Below, one piece after another: positions 19,386-28,600 of a DNA stretch of 53,748 bases. Positions within the stretch are counted from its first letter, which is position 1, and every line of letters starts with the position of its first letter. The stretch covers positions 1 through 53,748 of the forward strand of contig NZ_CANLDD010000027.1 of assembly GCF_947489355.1 (NCBI RefSeq), written 5' to 3'. Below the pieces are notes generated by a model. The model did not search any database, was not told where the DNA came from, and saw nothing but the letters and a program-made list of their open reading frames with translations. The stretch comes from an uncultured Microbulbifer sp. Its GTDB lineage: Bacteria > Pseudomonadota > Gammaproteobacteria > Pseudomonadales > Cellvibrionaceae. The position numbers were made by a program, and so were the translations under genes.

Positions 19386-19659
19386 CTGGTTTATGATTCA
19401 CCCGGCAATCCAGGGAATTGCAAAAACAATAGGGCACCGGGAGTGAGCAACACCACACCGAGGCCGGCACTGATCCTTAAAATATAAACCATGCTGGGAA
19501 TGGAGCGATACTGTCGCACTCTGCCGGGGGCACAGGTTTCAGCGTAGCTTCGCATGCACACCGAGCCAAACAAACGATCTGGGCCGGCTGGGGATTTGAT
19601 CCCAAGATGTTAACCCCCCGTATTCTGCCCGGATCACAAGGCGAAATGACAACTTCCCT

Positions 19660-19996
19660 GTGAAAATTCTATTATTGCCGGGGCTGGATGGAACGGGATT
19701 GCTCTTTAGGCACCTGATTGAGGCCCTGCCAGAATCCCTGGACCTTGAGCTTATTTCTTTTTTCGATTTTCCTCAAAAAATCTACCTTGAGCAGGCACAG
19801 CGCCTGGCGGAACTGTTTTCTGATAGGCAGCTTTTTTTAGTTGCTGAGTCCTATTCTGGACGGATTGCTTATGAGTTATGCAGTTTGATGAGCAACAAGA
19901 TCAAGGGCGTGGTCTTAATCGCCAGTTTTATTTCCCCTCCATCCAAGGTCTCCAGACTGGCAGTCCCACTTTGCAGATACGGGATTAAACCCACAA
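19660..19996 (+). pseudogene. Truncated alpha/beta hydrolase, cut by Tn3 element
   Basis: The first 112 or so codons of an alpha/beta hydrolase. The start GTG is followed by a beta strand and LPGLDGTG, the usual oxyanion-hole start of these hydrolases, and AESYSGR near residue 66 resembles the nucleophile elbow. The frame enters the left terminal repeat of the Tn3 transposon at 19997 and ends in transposon sequence at 20076, so the C-terminal half, with the expected Asp and His, is gone. It is not resumed on the far side of the transposon. Function before loss is unknown. Confidence 0.8.
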
Positions 19997-20034
19997 GGTG
20001 TCGAGTGCGGCTGAGTGCTAAATCCCCCTTTAAG
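19997..20034 (+). repeat. Tn3 left terminal inverted repeat
   Basis: 38 bases that match the right repeat (25215-25252) in inverted orientation with three differences (positions 3, 23 and 38). The outermost bases are GGTG, whereas the right repeat has the canonical GGGG. Confidence 0.93.
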
Positions 20035-22930
20035 CGTTTTGCATCTTCATTTGCCGCCACCTGTATTCACCTGTGAGGATGATGTGAGCCCAGCCAAGCG
20101 GCGATATGTGCGATAGGAGATATTCTGGCGTTTTCAAACCGCGCTTTTTCCGCTGCGCGACCGCCATCCCAAGCTGTTTTGTATTCCAGTAAATTGTGAT
20201 AGCGGTGAGAAGGTTGAGCCCTGCGATCCGAAAGTGTTGGCCTTCTGCGGTGCGATCTCTGATTTCCCCCTGCCGCCCGATCCGAAGTGCATTCTTCAAG
20301 GCGTGATGAGCCTCACCCTTATTGAGGCCGATTTGAGCGCGGCGTTGCATGTCAGTGTCGAGCAGCCATTCGATGATAAACAATGTCCGCTCGATGCGCC
20401 CGATTTCTCTCAGCGCAATGGCCAGATCATGTTGCCGTGGCCGTGCCGCCAATTTCTTCAGAAGCTGGCTGGGCTGCATCCTGCCTGAAAGCATCGTCGC
20501 AATGCAGCGCAGAACATCCGGCCAGTTGGCGATGATGGTGGTTTCCCGGATTTTGTCACCCACCAAACCCCTCAGTTCAGTCGGGACACCTCGCCGATCA
20601 AAGACATGCAGCCGTTTGGACGGCAAATCCCTGATGCGCGGGATGAACAGATAGCCAAGCAGCGAAGTAGCGGCAAATACGAGATCGGTGAAGCCGCCTG
20701 TATCGGCATATTGTTCCCTGATCCGTTTGCCCGTTGGGTTCATCAGCAACCCACCCAGAATATATGGGACCTCGTTCACCGTGGCAGGGATAACCTGCGT
20801 GGCAAAGGGACCATATTGATCTGGTACATGGGTATAGGCTTTCAAGCCCGGCTCATGGCCGTATTTCGCATTGATCAGATTCATCGCTTCACCCTGTCGC
20901 GTGGTGGAGAAGAATTGCCCATCACTGGAAGCGGTTTCACCGGCACCCCAGTATTTTGCCATTGGTAACTGTGCCTGCGCTTCGATCACGATGGCCAAGG
21001 CCCGATTGATAGCTTCACTTTCCACGTGCCAGTTTGAAAGCCGTGCCAACTGAGTAAAACTATGCGTGCTGCTTGCCCCGGCCATCTTGCTCAACCCGAG
21101 ATTTAAGCCCTCGGCCAGAATGACGTTCAGCAACCCAAGCCTGTCCTTACAGGGTGCTCCTGTGCGCAGATGGGTAAAGGCATCTGTGAGCCCGATATCA
21201 TTGTCCACATCCATGAGGATATCCGTAATCCGCACCTCCGGCAGGCGGTGATAAAGATCAAGGATGAGGCTATCGGCTTCAGCGGGTACATCAGCTTCAA
21301 ACCGGTCGACACGCAACCGGTCATCCCCGATGACACCACCGGGGAGGGTTCCGTTTTTAACCGCCATCGCAAGCCTGTGCAGCCCGTCTTCCAGCCGTTG
21401 TTTTCGATCTGCGATCCAGACTTCCGGTTCCAATGGCATCGACAGACCCATAGTCTGAGCGGCCTCGACCGGAACCAGGGCCTGTTTCATGTCGCTGTAG
21501 CGGCGGGAATGAGCAAGCCAGACATCCCCGGATCTGAAGGCTTCGCGCAGATGGAACAAAACCGCGACGACCCAAAGGCGGTCCCGGTTGGTTTCCGGAT
21601 TCCGCAAGTGAGTTCGCCACTTCGACTGTGGCTGAAGAAAGGGCGCAGAACGACTTGGAACATCGCGCTTGTCGCGGATCACATCGGTCGCCGCCAGCAA
21701 CGGCTCAGCCACACTGGCTCCCGCGATATCCAATACTGCCAGCATTCGCGGGGCATAGAGCTTGAAGCGGTGATAGCCCTGCTCGACATAGGCCAGCGTA
21801 TCCGCCTTGACGGTCTTACCGAGTGCTCCGGCTGTCGCGACGAGGTTTTCCAGAGCATCCCAGCCACAGGAAGCATACACGGCGCCGGCGACAGCCACCT
21901 CATCGCCTTTGGCCAGCAACAATGTCGTGCCCAACATCTCGAACCCGGCCAGGGTTGCTGCGATCTCCGATTGCGCCGCGGCAACACGAGCATCGCAAAT
22001 CCTCTTTGCCTCTCGCCATATTGACCCCACGATCCGGTCGTGGGTTTCGATGACGGTATCTGCGATGGCAGCTGACCATTCCACAATGCATGCGGCGAGA
22101 ATGGCCAATCGGCGATCACTGGTGATGTCCCGAAGACCATCTGTAAAATAGCGCTCCCCCTGACGGCGCAATTGTGTGACCCGATGCACTGGGATGTCGT
22201 CTAGAACCGCAGGTGACAAGCCAATTCCTTGCAGAAATTCCAACCGATCAAGCTGACGGTTCATATCGGCAGAGTTCTTACCTACCTCGAACTGACGCAG
22301 CCAAATGAACCGGCTGACCCGACCATCCACCTCTTCGTTTAGCAAGGCATCAAGGCGAACGCGCATCTTGCTATCGAGACGCGCGACAATACGGGCATCG
22401 ACTCGCCGTTCGGCGTCAACCAACGCATTCGCACAGTGACGTTCTATTCTGGTTGGGCCGGGCAAGACGATCTGGCGCCGCCGACACTCTTCCACAAACC
22501 CGCGCACTATGCCTTCACTGGATTGTGCGGCCTCGGCGTGCTGGTCGAGCCAACGTTTCATCTTCTTTGCAGCCTTGCCCGTGAACATCTTGTACCCATA
22601 TATCTTACGCAAAACGTCAAGGTGTTCGTAACGGGTGTTTTCTCTGGCAGCGTAGGGAAGAAGATCGTCAGGCTTTAGGCCAATTTGGGCAGCCACAAAA
22701 CGCAAGACAAGCTCAGGGATCACCTCACCTGCATTCAGCAAGCGGCCCGGATACCGAAGAGCGCAGAGTTGGAGCGCAAAGCCGATCTGGTTCTCTGGCC
22801 GCCGCCGGGTGCGGATATGCGCGATGTCTTCATCATCCAATGTGTAGTGTTTCAGCAGCAAAGCCTCATCGACAGGAAGATCAAAAAGCGCCGCGCGTTG
22901 TCGCACGGTCAGAACCGCTCGGTGTGCCAT
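20030..22930 (-). CDS. tnpA: Tn3-family transposase
   Basis: A complete 966-residue Tn3 transposase, near the usual length of about 1000 residues. The N-terminal domain has the family form (RAALFDLPVDEA near residues 12-23) for terminal-repeat binding. The C-terminal half carries the DDE catalytic region and the conserved ending PLGWAHIILTGEYRW. The stop lies just inside the left terminal repeat, as is normal for Tn3 elements. Its start lies opposite tnpR with a res-like region between. It moves the element by replicative transposition. Confidence 0.95.
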   Translation of the reverse strand: MAHRAVLTVRQRAALFDLPVDEALLLKHYTLDDEDIAHIRTRRRPENQIGFALQLCALRYPGRLLNAGEVIPELVLRFVAAQIGLKPDDLLPYAARENTRYEHLDVLRKIYGYKMFTGKAAKKMKRWLDQHAEAAQSSEGIVRGFVEECRRRQIVLPGPTRIERHCANALVDAERRVDARIVARLDSKMRVRLDALLNEEVDGRVSRFIWLRQFEVGKNSADMNRQLDRLEFLQGIGLSPAVLDDIPVHRVTQLRRQGERYFTDGLRDITSDRRLAILAACIVEWSAAIADTVIETHDRIVGSIWREAKRICDARVAAAQSEIAATLAGFEMLGTTLLLAKGDEVAVAGAVYASCGWDALENLVATAGALGKTVKADTLAYVEQGYHRFKLYAPRMLAVLDIAGASVAEPLLAATDVIRDKRDVPSRSAPFLQPQSKWRTHLRNPETNRDRLWVVAVLFHLREAFRSGDVWLAHSRRYSDMKQALVPVEAAQTMGLSMPLEPEVWIADRKQRLEDGLHRLAMAVKNGTLPGGVIGDDRLRVDRFEADVPAEADSLILDLYHRLPEVRITDILMDVDNDIGLTDAFTHLRTGAPCKDRLGLLNVILAEGLNLGLSKMAGASSTHSFTQLARLSNWHVESEAINRALAIVIEAQAQLPMAKYWGAGETASSDGQFFSTTRQGEAMNLINAKYGHEPGLKAYTHVPDQYGPFATQVIPATVNEVPYILGGLLMNPTGKRIREQYADTGGFTDLVFAATSLLGYLFIPRIRDLPSKRLHVFDRRGVPTELRGLVGDKIRETTIIANWPDVLRCIATMLSGRMQPSQLLKKLAARPRQHDLAIALREIGRIERTLFIIEWLLDTDMQRRAQIGLNKGEAHHALKNALRIGRQGEIRDRTAEGQHFRIAGLNLLTAITIYWNTKQLGMAVAQRKKRGLKTPEYLLSHISPLGWAHIILTGEYRWRQMKMQNA

Positions 22931-23072
22931 TCAAAGTTATGTCCGTAAGAGGTCCGATGAACGGACGGTTTTTCGTGATCCGCTCTGCCCAGAAAAACTG
23001 GTGCGGGAAGCGTCTCGTATAGGTAGTACGATAAAAATTGCAATGAAGGGGTCATATACGTACAGTTCTGCC
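22931..23072. promoter_or_regulatory. Putative res site and divergent promoters
   Basis: The gap between the divergent tnpA and tnpR genes is where Tn3 elements keep the resolution site and both promoters. It contains an inverted pair GTCCGT (22941-22946) and ACGGAC (22961-22966), and further TA-rich short palindromes such as ATACGTA near 23055. I cannot define the three resolvase subsites by eye. Confidence 0.5.
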
Positions 23073-23648
23073 ATGAACACCACGCTTATCAGATACGCCC
23101 GCTGCTCGACCAACGATCAGGACCTCACCGCCCAGAAACAGGCGTTGGAAAATCTCGGCGTTGCTTCGGATCGCATCTACACCGACCACGGCCTGACCGG
23201 CACCAGCCGCGCTCGCCCTGGTTTGGATCAGGCCATTGCCGCTGTGCGGGAAGATGACACGCTCGTCGTGCCCAAACTCGACCGGCTGGCTTGATCCGTG
23301 CCAGATGCCCGCGCTATCGCCGATCAGCTCGAAGCCAAAGGCGTCAAGCTTGTTCTCGGGGCGTCCGTTTATGACCCAACAGACCCAATGGGCAAAATGT
23401 TCTTCAACATCCTCGCCACTTTCGCTGAGTTCGAAGCCGACCTCATCCGCATGCGCACCCGCGAAGGCATGGCCATCGCTCGTGCCAAGGGAAAATTGCG
23501 CGGAAAGCAGCCAAAGCTATCTGACAAGCAGCAGAAAGAACTCTGCCGTATGCATGGAACCGGAGAGTATTCAATCAGCGATCTGACCGAAGTGTTTTCC
23601 GTGTCCAGCCCAACAATCTACCGAACCCTCAACCGGCACCAGACCTGA
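23073..23648 (+). pseudogene. tnpR: Tn3 serine resolvase interrupted by a nonsense codon
   Basis: A small serine recombinase of the resolvase class. YARCSTNDQ carries the nucleophile Ser at residue 12, KLDRLA follows near residue 72, and then a TGA at 23292-23294 interrupts the frame. The same frame continues with SVPDARAIADQL, MGKMFFNILATFAEFE and a C-terminal helix-turn-helix ending at 23648. In relatives the interrupted position is Arg, part of the catalytic DRLxR motif, so a single C-to-T change (CGA to TGA) explains it. Both pieces would be non-functional alone. A start at the ATG 23073 gives the normal N terminus. Confidence 0.92.
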
Positions 23649-23657
23649 CTTTCGCTG

Positions 23658-24338
23658 ATGTTTATGACTGAAACAAATATCGAGCAGCCACCTTATTTTC
23701 ATCAATGGTCTTACACAGTTGAGACAGATGAAACATCAATCGTTTTGCCTGATGGCTGTACGGATATTATTGTCATCTCCAATGACGAGTCGGAAATCAG
23801 CGGGCTTCATTCGACGAGCTGGGACATATCACCAAGACGGGTACGCCTGCGTGCTGGCACATCGTTGACGGGCTTTCGGCTAAGGCCCGGAGCTACCATA
23901 GATCTTCGCGACCTGGGCACCGAAGCACATAGCGCGGCCAATCTCGCCGCGCAGATCAGCAGCGTCGTGCGACACGATCAGGAGATTACCCAAATCATTG
24001 ATGACATTGGTCTGCCGGGGAGGAGCGTCGCCGAATTGGCCAAACAGCAAGGCGTATCAGAAAGAACTTTGCAACGTCACTTCAAAGGTCTCTCGCTACC
24101 GTCGCTGGGATTCTGGCGTCAATTGGGACGCGCCAGGCGGGCGGTTCAAGCACTCCCCTGCCGCGTTCCGCTAACTGAGATAGCACTTGAGTACGGCTAT
24201 AGCGATCAGGCCCACATGACGCGCGAGTTTGTACGTTGGTTCGGAAAGACGCCCGTTCAATTGCGTCGCGACCACGCCACTCTTAAAGACCTGGCCCAAC
24301 CCGGCCTTGGCAATTGGTCAAGTCAGGCTGTTCTGTAA
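23658..24338 (+). CDS. AraC-family regulator (transposon cargo)
   Basis: A 226-residue transcription regulator. Its N-terminal half (PDGCTDIIVI, then GFRLRPGA) looks like the DUF6597-type sensor domain, and its C-terminal half is an AraC HTH with SVAELAKQQGVSERTLQRHF near residues 117-136 and EIALEYGYSDQAHMTREF near residues 174-191. It lies 10 bases after the resolvase stop and may share its transcript. It converges on the DUF1801 gene, with the 3' ends overlapping by 21 bases. It may regulate the two neighbouring cargo genes, which is inference. Confidence 0.85.
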   Translation: MFMTETNIEQPPYFHQWSYTVETDETSIVLPDGCTDIIVISNDESEISGLHSTSWDISPRRVRLRAGTSLTGFRLRPGATIDLRDLGTEAHSAANLAAQISSVVRHDQEITQIIDDIGLPGRSVAELAKQQGVSERTLQRHFKGLSLPSLGFWRQLGRARRAVQALPCRVPLTEIALEYGYSDQAHMTREFVRWFGKTPVQLRRDHATLKDLAQPGLGNWSSQAVL

Positions 24339-24656
24339 CCTGTATGCCTGTCTCAGAAAATCCTTACTCTCCTTGTCATCAATGTCAGCCATACTAACGA
24401 ACTTTAGGTGCCTGTGGTGTTTGCCGCTCCCCTCAAGGATTTTCTTCGGGTCGTCCAATTGGGCTCCGTTCGTGAATTCCAGAGAAACGTGGTTCTTATA
24501 CTCGAAGACCCCGCAGAACTGCGACTTTGGCTGCCCGGGGGCACTCTGGATGATCGTTCCACCATACTTGGCCACGAATTCCGCATCAGGGGCGACAGAA
24601 TGGACAAGAGCTTTCAATCGCCCAGCAATCTCGGCTCTTATCGTCTCATCCATCAT
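24318..24656 (-). CDS. DUF1801 family protein (transposon cargo)
   Basis: A 112-residue protein resembling the DUF1801/YdhG-like fold: an N-terminal helix (IAGRLKALVHSVAPDAEFVAKYG) and a beta-rich middle ending in a helix (ESKDFLRQAYRLQ). The function of this fold is unknown; frataxin-like and iron-binding links have been suggested for relatives. It lies 4 bases after the VOC gene on the same strand, so the two form a unit. Its 3' end overlaps the AraC gene. Confidence 0.7.
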   Translation of the reverse strand: MMDETIRAEIAGRLKALVHSVAPDAEFVAKYGGTIIQSAPGQPKSQFCGVFEYKNHVSLEFTNGAQLDDPKKILEGSGKHHRHLKFVSMADIDDKESKDFLRQAYRLQNSLT

Positions 24657-24660
24657 GACG

Positions 24661-25050
24661 TCATCCCGGAAGCTTCACAGCGGAACAAATCTCGATCAGA
24701 TAGCCGTTCGGGTCCGACACATAAGACGTTGTCTGCCCCCATGGTTCATCACGCACGTCTTGAATGAGCGAGGCACCGGCATTGAGCGCATTTTGAAGGG
24801 CACCAGAGACATCATCCGTCTCAAAAGCGATCTCAAATGTCGGATTGTCACTCTTCGGTGATGCCGGGTTCTTGCCCAATTGTTGCATGAGAGCCGTTGA
24901 GGAAAAGGCCAATTTGGTCGCTCCGGTGACCAGTTCACCATAGTCGCCGCTTTCGTGAAGGAAGCCACGCTCAAACCCGAATGCCTTCTCAAAGAAGATC
25001 AGCGAAGACGCGACATCGTCGACGTATAGAATTGTGTAGCGAAAAATCAT
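24661..25050 (-). CDS. VOC/glyoxalase-like protein (transposon cargo)
   Basis: A 129-residue vicinal-oxygen-chelate fold protein. Two beta-alpha-beta-beta-beta repeats are visible: YTILYVDDVASSLIFFEKAFGF at the start and SDPNGYLIEI at the end, with a Glu that fits a metal ligand. I chose the ATG at 25050, which has GGGGG eight bases upstream, over a longer frame starting at 25206. Relatives include glyoxalases, extradiol dioxygenases and antibiotic-binding proteins, so its activity is open. It pairs with DUF1801 as cargo next to an AraC regulator. Confidence 0.8.
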   Translation of the reverse strand: MIFRYTILYVDDVASSLIFFEKAFGFERGFLHESGDYGELVTGATKLAFSSTALMQQLGKNPASPKSDNPTFEIAFETDDVSGALQNALNAGASLIQDVRDEPWGQTTSYVSDPNGYLIEICSAVKLPG

Positions 25051-25214
25051 CTGAGTTGCCCCCGGTTTGCGTTTGCAGGCACAAATAAATGCTGTCAGCA
25101 TGGGGTGTCTTGAAAAAAGCCGACATTCATCCGTGTTGTAGAAACCATCAAGTATGGGCCCACTTGCTGAATCCGCCGCTCGTAAGGCGAACTGCCGCTC
25201 AGCCAAATAATCTG

Positions 25215-25252
25215 TTTAAAGGGGGATTTGGCACTCAGCCGCACTCGACCCC
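25215..25252 (-). repeat. Tn3 right terminal inverted repeat
   Basis: 38 bases, inverted match to the left repeat, beginning with the canonical GGGGTC at the outer end (25252). The last codons of the barrel protein gene read through it, so that protein is truncated by the element. Confidence 0.93.
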
Positions 25253-26538
25253 TTATTGGGAATCAGGCCATATTCACAACGTTTGCAACCGGTGAACAGC
25301 TGGGCCTGGAGCCGGGTACTGAAATGTTCAGTCCAGTTTTGAGTACATTCCAGGCTGTGGAGCTGGCTATGATCATCCATGTTGTAGTGAATACTCTGGC
25401 GATATTGAAACTTTTTTTCAAGCCGGGTATTACCCCACATAAAGAACAAGTACTCCCGTCGCAGCTGCCCTACTTTGAGCAAATCATAGCTGTTGATCAG
25501 AAACTCAGCGGCATCCTGTGCCTGTGTGGATTGCAGGCTCATCTGGGCCAGGTCAACCTGCGCTCGCACCTGATTCCACTCCGTATTTTCATACCCGTGG
25601 GTATTATGCAGATACTCTGCTGTAAACTCCCAGCCGCCATTGAGGCTGATTTGAGTGCCCAAGACCATTTTAAGATACCCTTGCCTCTCTTTATGGTCGT
25701 AACGGAAATGACTGACCACCGGCAATTCCCGCTGCTGCTCCCAAGCTGCCTCCAGGCGTAGTGTCATTCTATCCTGCGCCAGTGTACTCAACCCCAAAGC
25801 GGCAGCAGTGTCTCCCCCTTTCAATCGGTGAAAAATCAACTGCGTATCCAGATCGCCCTCGCGATTGATCCTGAGCGCCGTCTGTAACCCCTTTTGCGTA
25901 AAAGCGCGATCTGACACCTTGCCAGCTCCATCGGCGACTTCGACAGTATAAAGACCAATATTCCAGCCCCCATAACGCAGATCTATGTGAAGCATGTCCC
26001 AACCCTGTTGCTGGATGAGGATATCGGAATCGAGACTCGGGCGATCATATACAGGTTTGAGAAGGTTCGCTGGTGTCCAATGATAACCATTGCTCCACTG
26101 AGGCTTGTGACGACCGATATTAATTCCAAATCTTTTATTCACACTGTAATAAGATACATATTCTTCCAGCAAATAGTGGCCAAATTTTCCCATCGATTTT
26201 CCACCTTCATCTATCTGGTAATGTCCGAAAAATGCGAGGCGTGTATAGGCCGAAAAATAGGGGCCGTCCGCGAAGTGGCCATTGAGATCCAGTGCCAACT
26301 GTGTGTTGCCTATGGGAAACACCAGTTCACCCGTGTCGAAAAATTGCTTTTCCCTGACAGAGTTCAACTCATGGTAAGCAACAACAGAAGCTGAACACTC
26401 CTTAAGTAAACCCGTTTTTACTGTATCAGTGGTCTTGATATCATCGGAAAAATGGACTTGATCTGCCTCATTGGAAAACGGATCTTTATACTCGATGGTA
26501 TCATTGTTCATAGCGGCCCCCAACAAAAAAATGGACAA
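25216..26538 (-). pseudogene. Outer-membrane beta-barrel protein, truncated at its C terminus
   Basis: About 440 residues of a probable outer-membrane barrel: many alternating amphipathic strands rich in aromatic residues (DGPYFSAYTRLAFFGHYQ, YVSYYSVNKRFGINIG, FTAEYLHNTHGY). Its last 11 or so residues are encoded by the Tn3 terminal repeat, so the true C-terminal strand, needed for barrel assembly, is missing. The start is uncertain: TTG at 26538 gives a short hydrophobic lead. It is the last gene of the biosynthetic operon, 38 bases after the LolA-like gene, and I infer it served as the outer-membrane acceptor of the product. Confidence 0.7.
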
Positions 26539-26576
26539 CCTATGATCAGACCTTTGCTAAATCTTACTGTTTTTTT

Positions 26577-27319
26577 CTAATTAAGCCTGCCCAGGGACTC
26601 TTTCTGGAAAATAGCGGCATCCAGCACCTCCAAACGATAGTCATCGAACCTCATCCAGGTGTAACTATCCTTCATTAGAGCATCCACCAACAATAATTTA
26701 TGCAGTTTAAGCTCGCCTTCATAGAATTTGTACTCTTTGTAGTAAGCAGTTTTCAAAAGACGTTTTGAACGAGAATAGAATTCACTTTTGAATGGCTTAT
26801 TACCTGCATATTTTTCCATCCAAACTTTCACAGATGAATAAGTAACACTGGGATATTTTGCGGTCAATTTCAATATCCAATACTCCTTCCCCACTATTGA
26901 TTCTTCTCCATATATTTTCGCATCGTAATTTTTCCTGAAGCTGGCACCCACAACATCACCATTACTGGTTTCACCAAGTAACCGTTGAGATGGGGCAACA
27001 CGGATAAGCCGGCGGGTACCAGGAATATAAAGCCACATATTGGTATTTTCTTTCAACATTACCCAACCTCTTTCACGAGCGGGCGACTGAAAATAAATAA
27101 GCGATTTAATATTGTAAACTTTTATGTTAAATTTATTACTTCGTGGCTCCCTGTTTTTTTATAACTTATATTGGTAAGATTAAAGCTGAACCCCTGATCC
27201 CTATAACCGCGCACCTCATCTAACCTATTGACTAACGATTCGACAGAGATTTGCTCCGAAACTGAATGATTGAAATTCGTCAACAAAATAACAAGAAAAA
27301 CTAAGCGATATCCATCCAT
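26577..27319 (-). pseudogene. LolA-like outer-membrane lipoprotein-sorting protein, frameshifted
   Basis: Two pieces in different frames make one LolA-like protein of the outer-membrane lipoprotein-sorting family. The first (from ATG 27319 to a TAA at 27122) has a signal peptide and the N-terminal strands. The second continues in another frame as KVYNIKSLIYFQSPARERGW, then NMWLYIPGTRRLIRVAPSQR, which is the diagnostic family motif. The junction lies near 27120 and is a 1-base shift. Such proteins carry lipids or lipoproteins through the periplasm. It sits between the ABC permease and the barrel gene, matching a LolCDE-LolA-like pathway. Read errors must be excluded before calling it dead. Confidence 0.8.
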
Positions 27320-27368
27320 CACGGCACCAAACAGTTTGAATCCACTGGATCACAAACAACAACCGCTA

Positions 27369-28600
27369 TCAGGCGAATCTCAATGCATCTACAACTGCTA
27401 TTCTGGATGCCTTTACAGCGGGATATACACAGGAAAAAAAAGCAGTCAACACACCCAGCACAAACGTTTTTAACAAAATATCCGGCGCAATTAATATTCG
27501 TATTGGATAGTCTTCAGTACTGCCGGGCGGCCGAGGCATCATCCACTCCCCAAAATTAACTCCCCTAGCCATTAGAATTCCGCCCAGCAGACCGAGCAGG
27601 CCTCCGATAACCCCCAGAAACATTGATTCAAGCAGAATCAACCCAACAACCTGTGTTGGCGTACCGCCCATCGCCCTGATGGTGCCAAGTTCACGGGTAC
27701 GTTCCATCACCGACATTAGCATTGTATTCGATATACTTAACGCTATAATCACCAAAACGATGACTGTGATAAAGTCAAACACACCATCGAACAGACCAAC
27801 CACCTGGTGGTAGTAATCCGCTAACTCCTCCCAGCTTTTCAGCTCGAGCACCAGTCCATGTTCACGAAAAGCCATCGTCAGCCTAGTAACAGACTCAGAC
27901 GTCATACTTGTTTCCTCCAACAGTACAAGCAGGCGGGTCACATCGGATGTATACAATAACTCCTGCGAAAGAGACAGATTTACTCGCAACAGCCTGTCAT
28001 CCAACACTTTGACACCTGTGTTGATAACACCCATTACCTGTATACATCGACTGCATTGATTACACCATCTCCAGTGCTCGCCAACAGGGTTAAATAGTCT
28101 CCAACCTGTGCATTCAGAGCGTTAAAAAGTCCTTCCCCCAAGTGGGCCGCGGATCTATCCTCTGCAAACAAATCTTCACCATCTACAATGCGAATAGCCG
28201 AAGAAAGCAGAACTTCCTTCTCGGCCGTTATACCAATACCGGATATCGCAATAGATTGCTTACCATCACTAAGCAATCCATTGAAATTCAATCGTGGAGC
28301 CACAACCAATGCTTGCGTTTTCTTATCAATCACCCGAACAATTTGCTCCAGAACGGGCGCGGGAACCATGTAGCGCTCAGGATCAATATTCCCATACTGG
28401 CTATAACCTTTGGTGTAAACCTGGATATGACCGAGTTGTGAACGGATCATACTCTCACGCATACCCTCATATATCGACTGGACAAAACCCCCAAATACGA
28501 TCAAACTGGCACAACCAAAGACAATTGCTACCAGAGTAGTCATACTGCGTCTTCGATGCCTCACAATATTCAACAGTGCAACTTTCCAGCCCAAAGTCAT
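27369..28600 (-). pseudogene. LolC/E-MacB type ABC transporter permease, frameshifted
   Basis: A FtsX/MacB-type permease of about 410 residues in two frames. The first piece has transmembrane helix 1 (RSMTTLVAIVFGCASLIVFGG), the periplasmic domain, and ends at a TAA near 28034. The second, in another frame, starts QVMGVINTGVK and holds three transmembrane helices with the ERTRELGTIRAMGG motif of LolC/LolE-type permeases. Removing TA from GTATAC at about 28038 restores one frame. The start ATG 28600 overlaps the upstream stop (ATGA). The second half could be expressed alone from the overlapping TAATG, but that would split a protein normally made whole. Confidence 0.85.

Larger units (their letters stand above)
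19997..25252. mobile_element. Tn3-family transposon, about 5.26 kb
   Basis: Bounded by 38-bp inverted repeats that begin GGGGTCGAG or GGTGTCGAG. It holds tnpA at one end, a serine-resolvase gene with a res-like region between, and three cargo genes (AraC regulator, DUF1801, VOC). The bases just outside the repeats are CACAA on the left and TTATT on the right, so there is no 5-bp target duplication. Genes on both sides are truncated and unrelated to each other, which points to a deletion or recombination at this locus after insertion. Defective tnpR suggests it may transpose but resolve cointegrates poorly unless another resolvase acts in trans. Confidence 0.9.

Noticed and set aside
20030..25252. 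Tn3 cargo as antibiotic resistance genes
   Set aside because: The cargo matches AraC, DUF1801 and VOC folds; the VOC protein could bind a drug but no specific resistance motif is seen.
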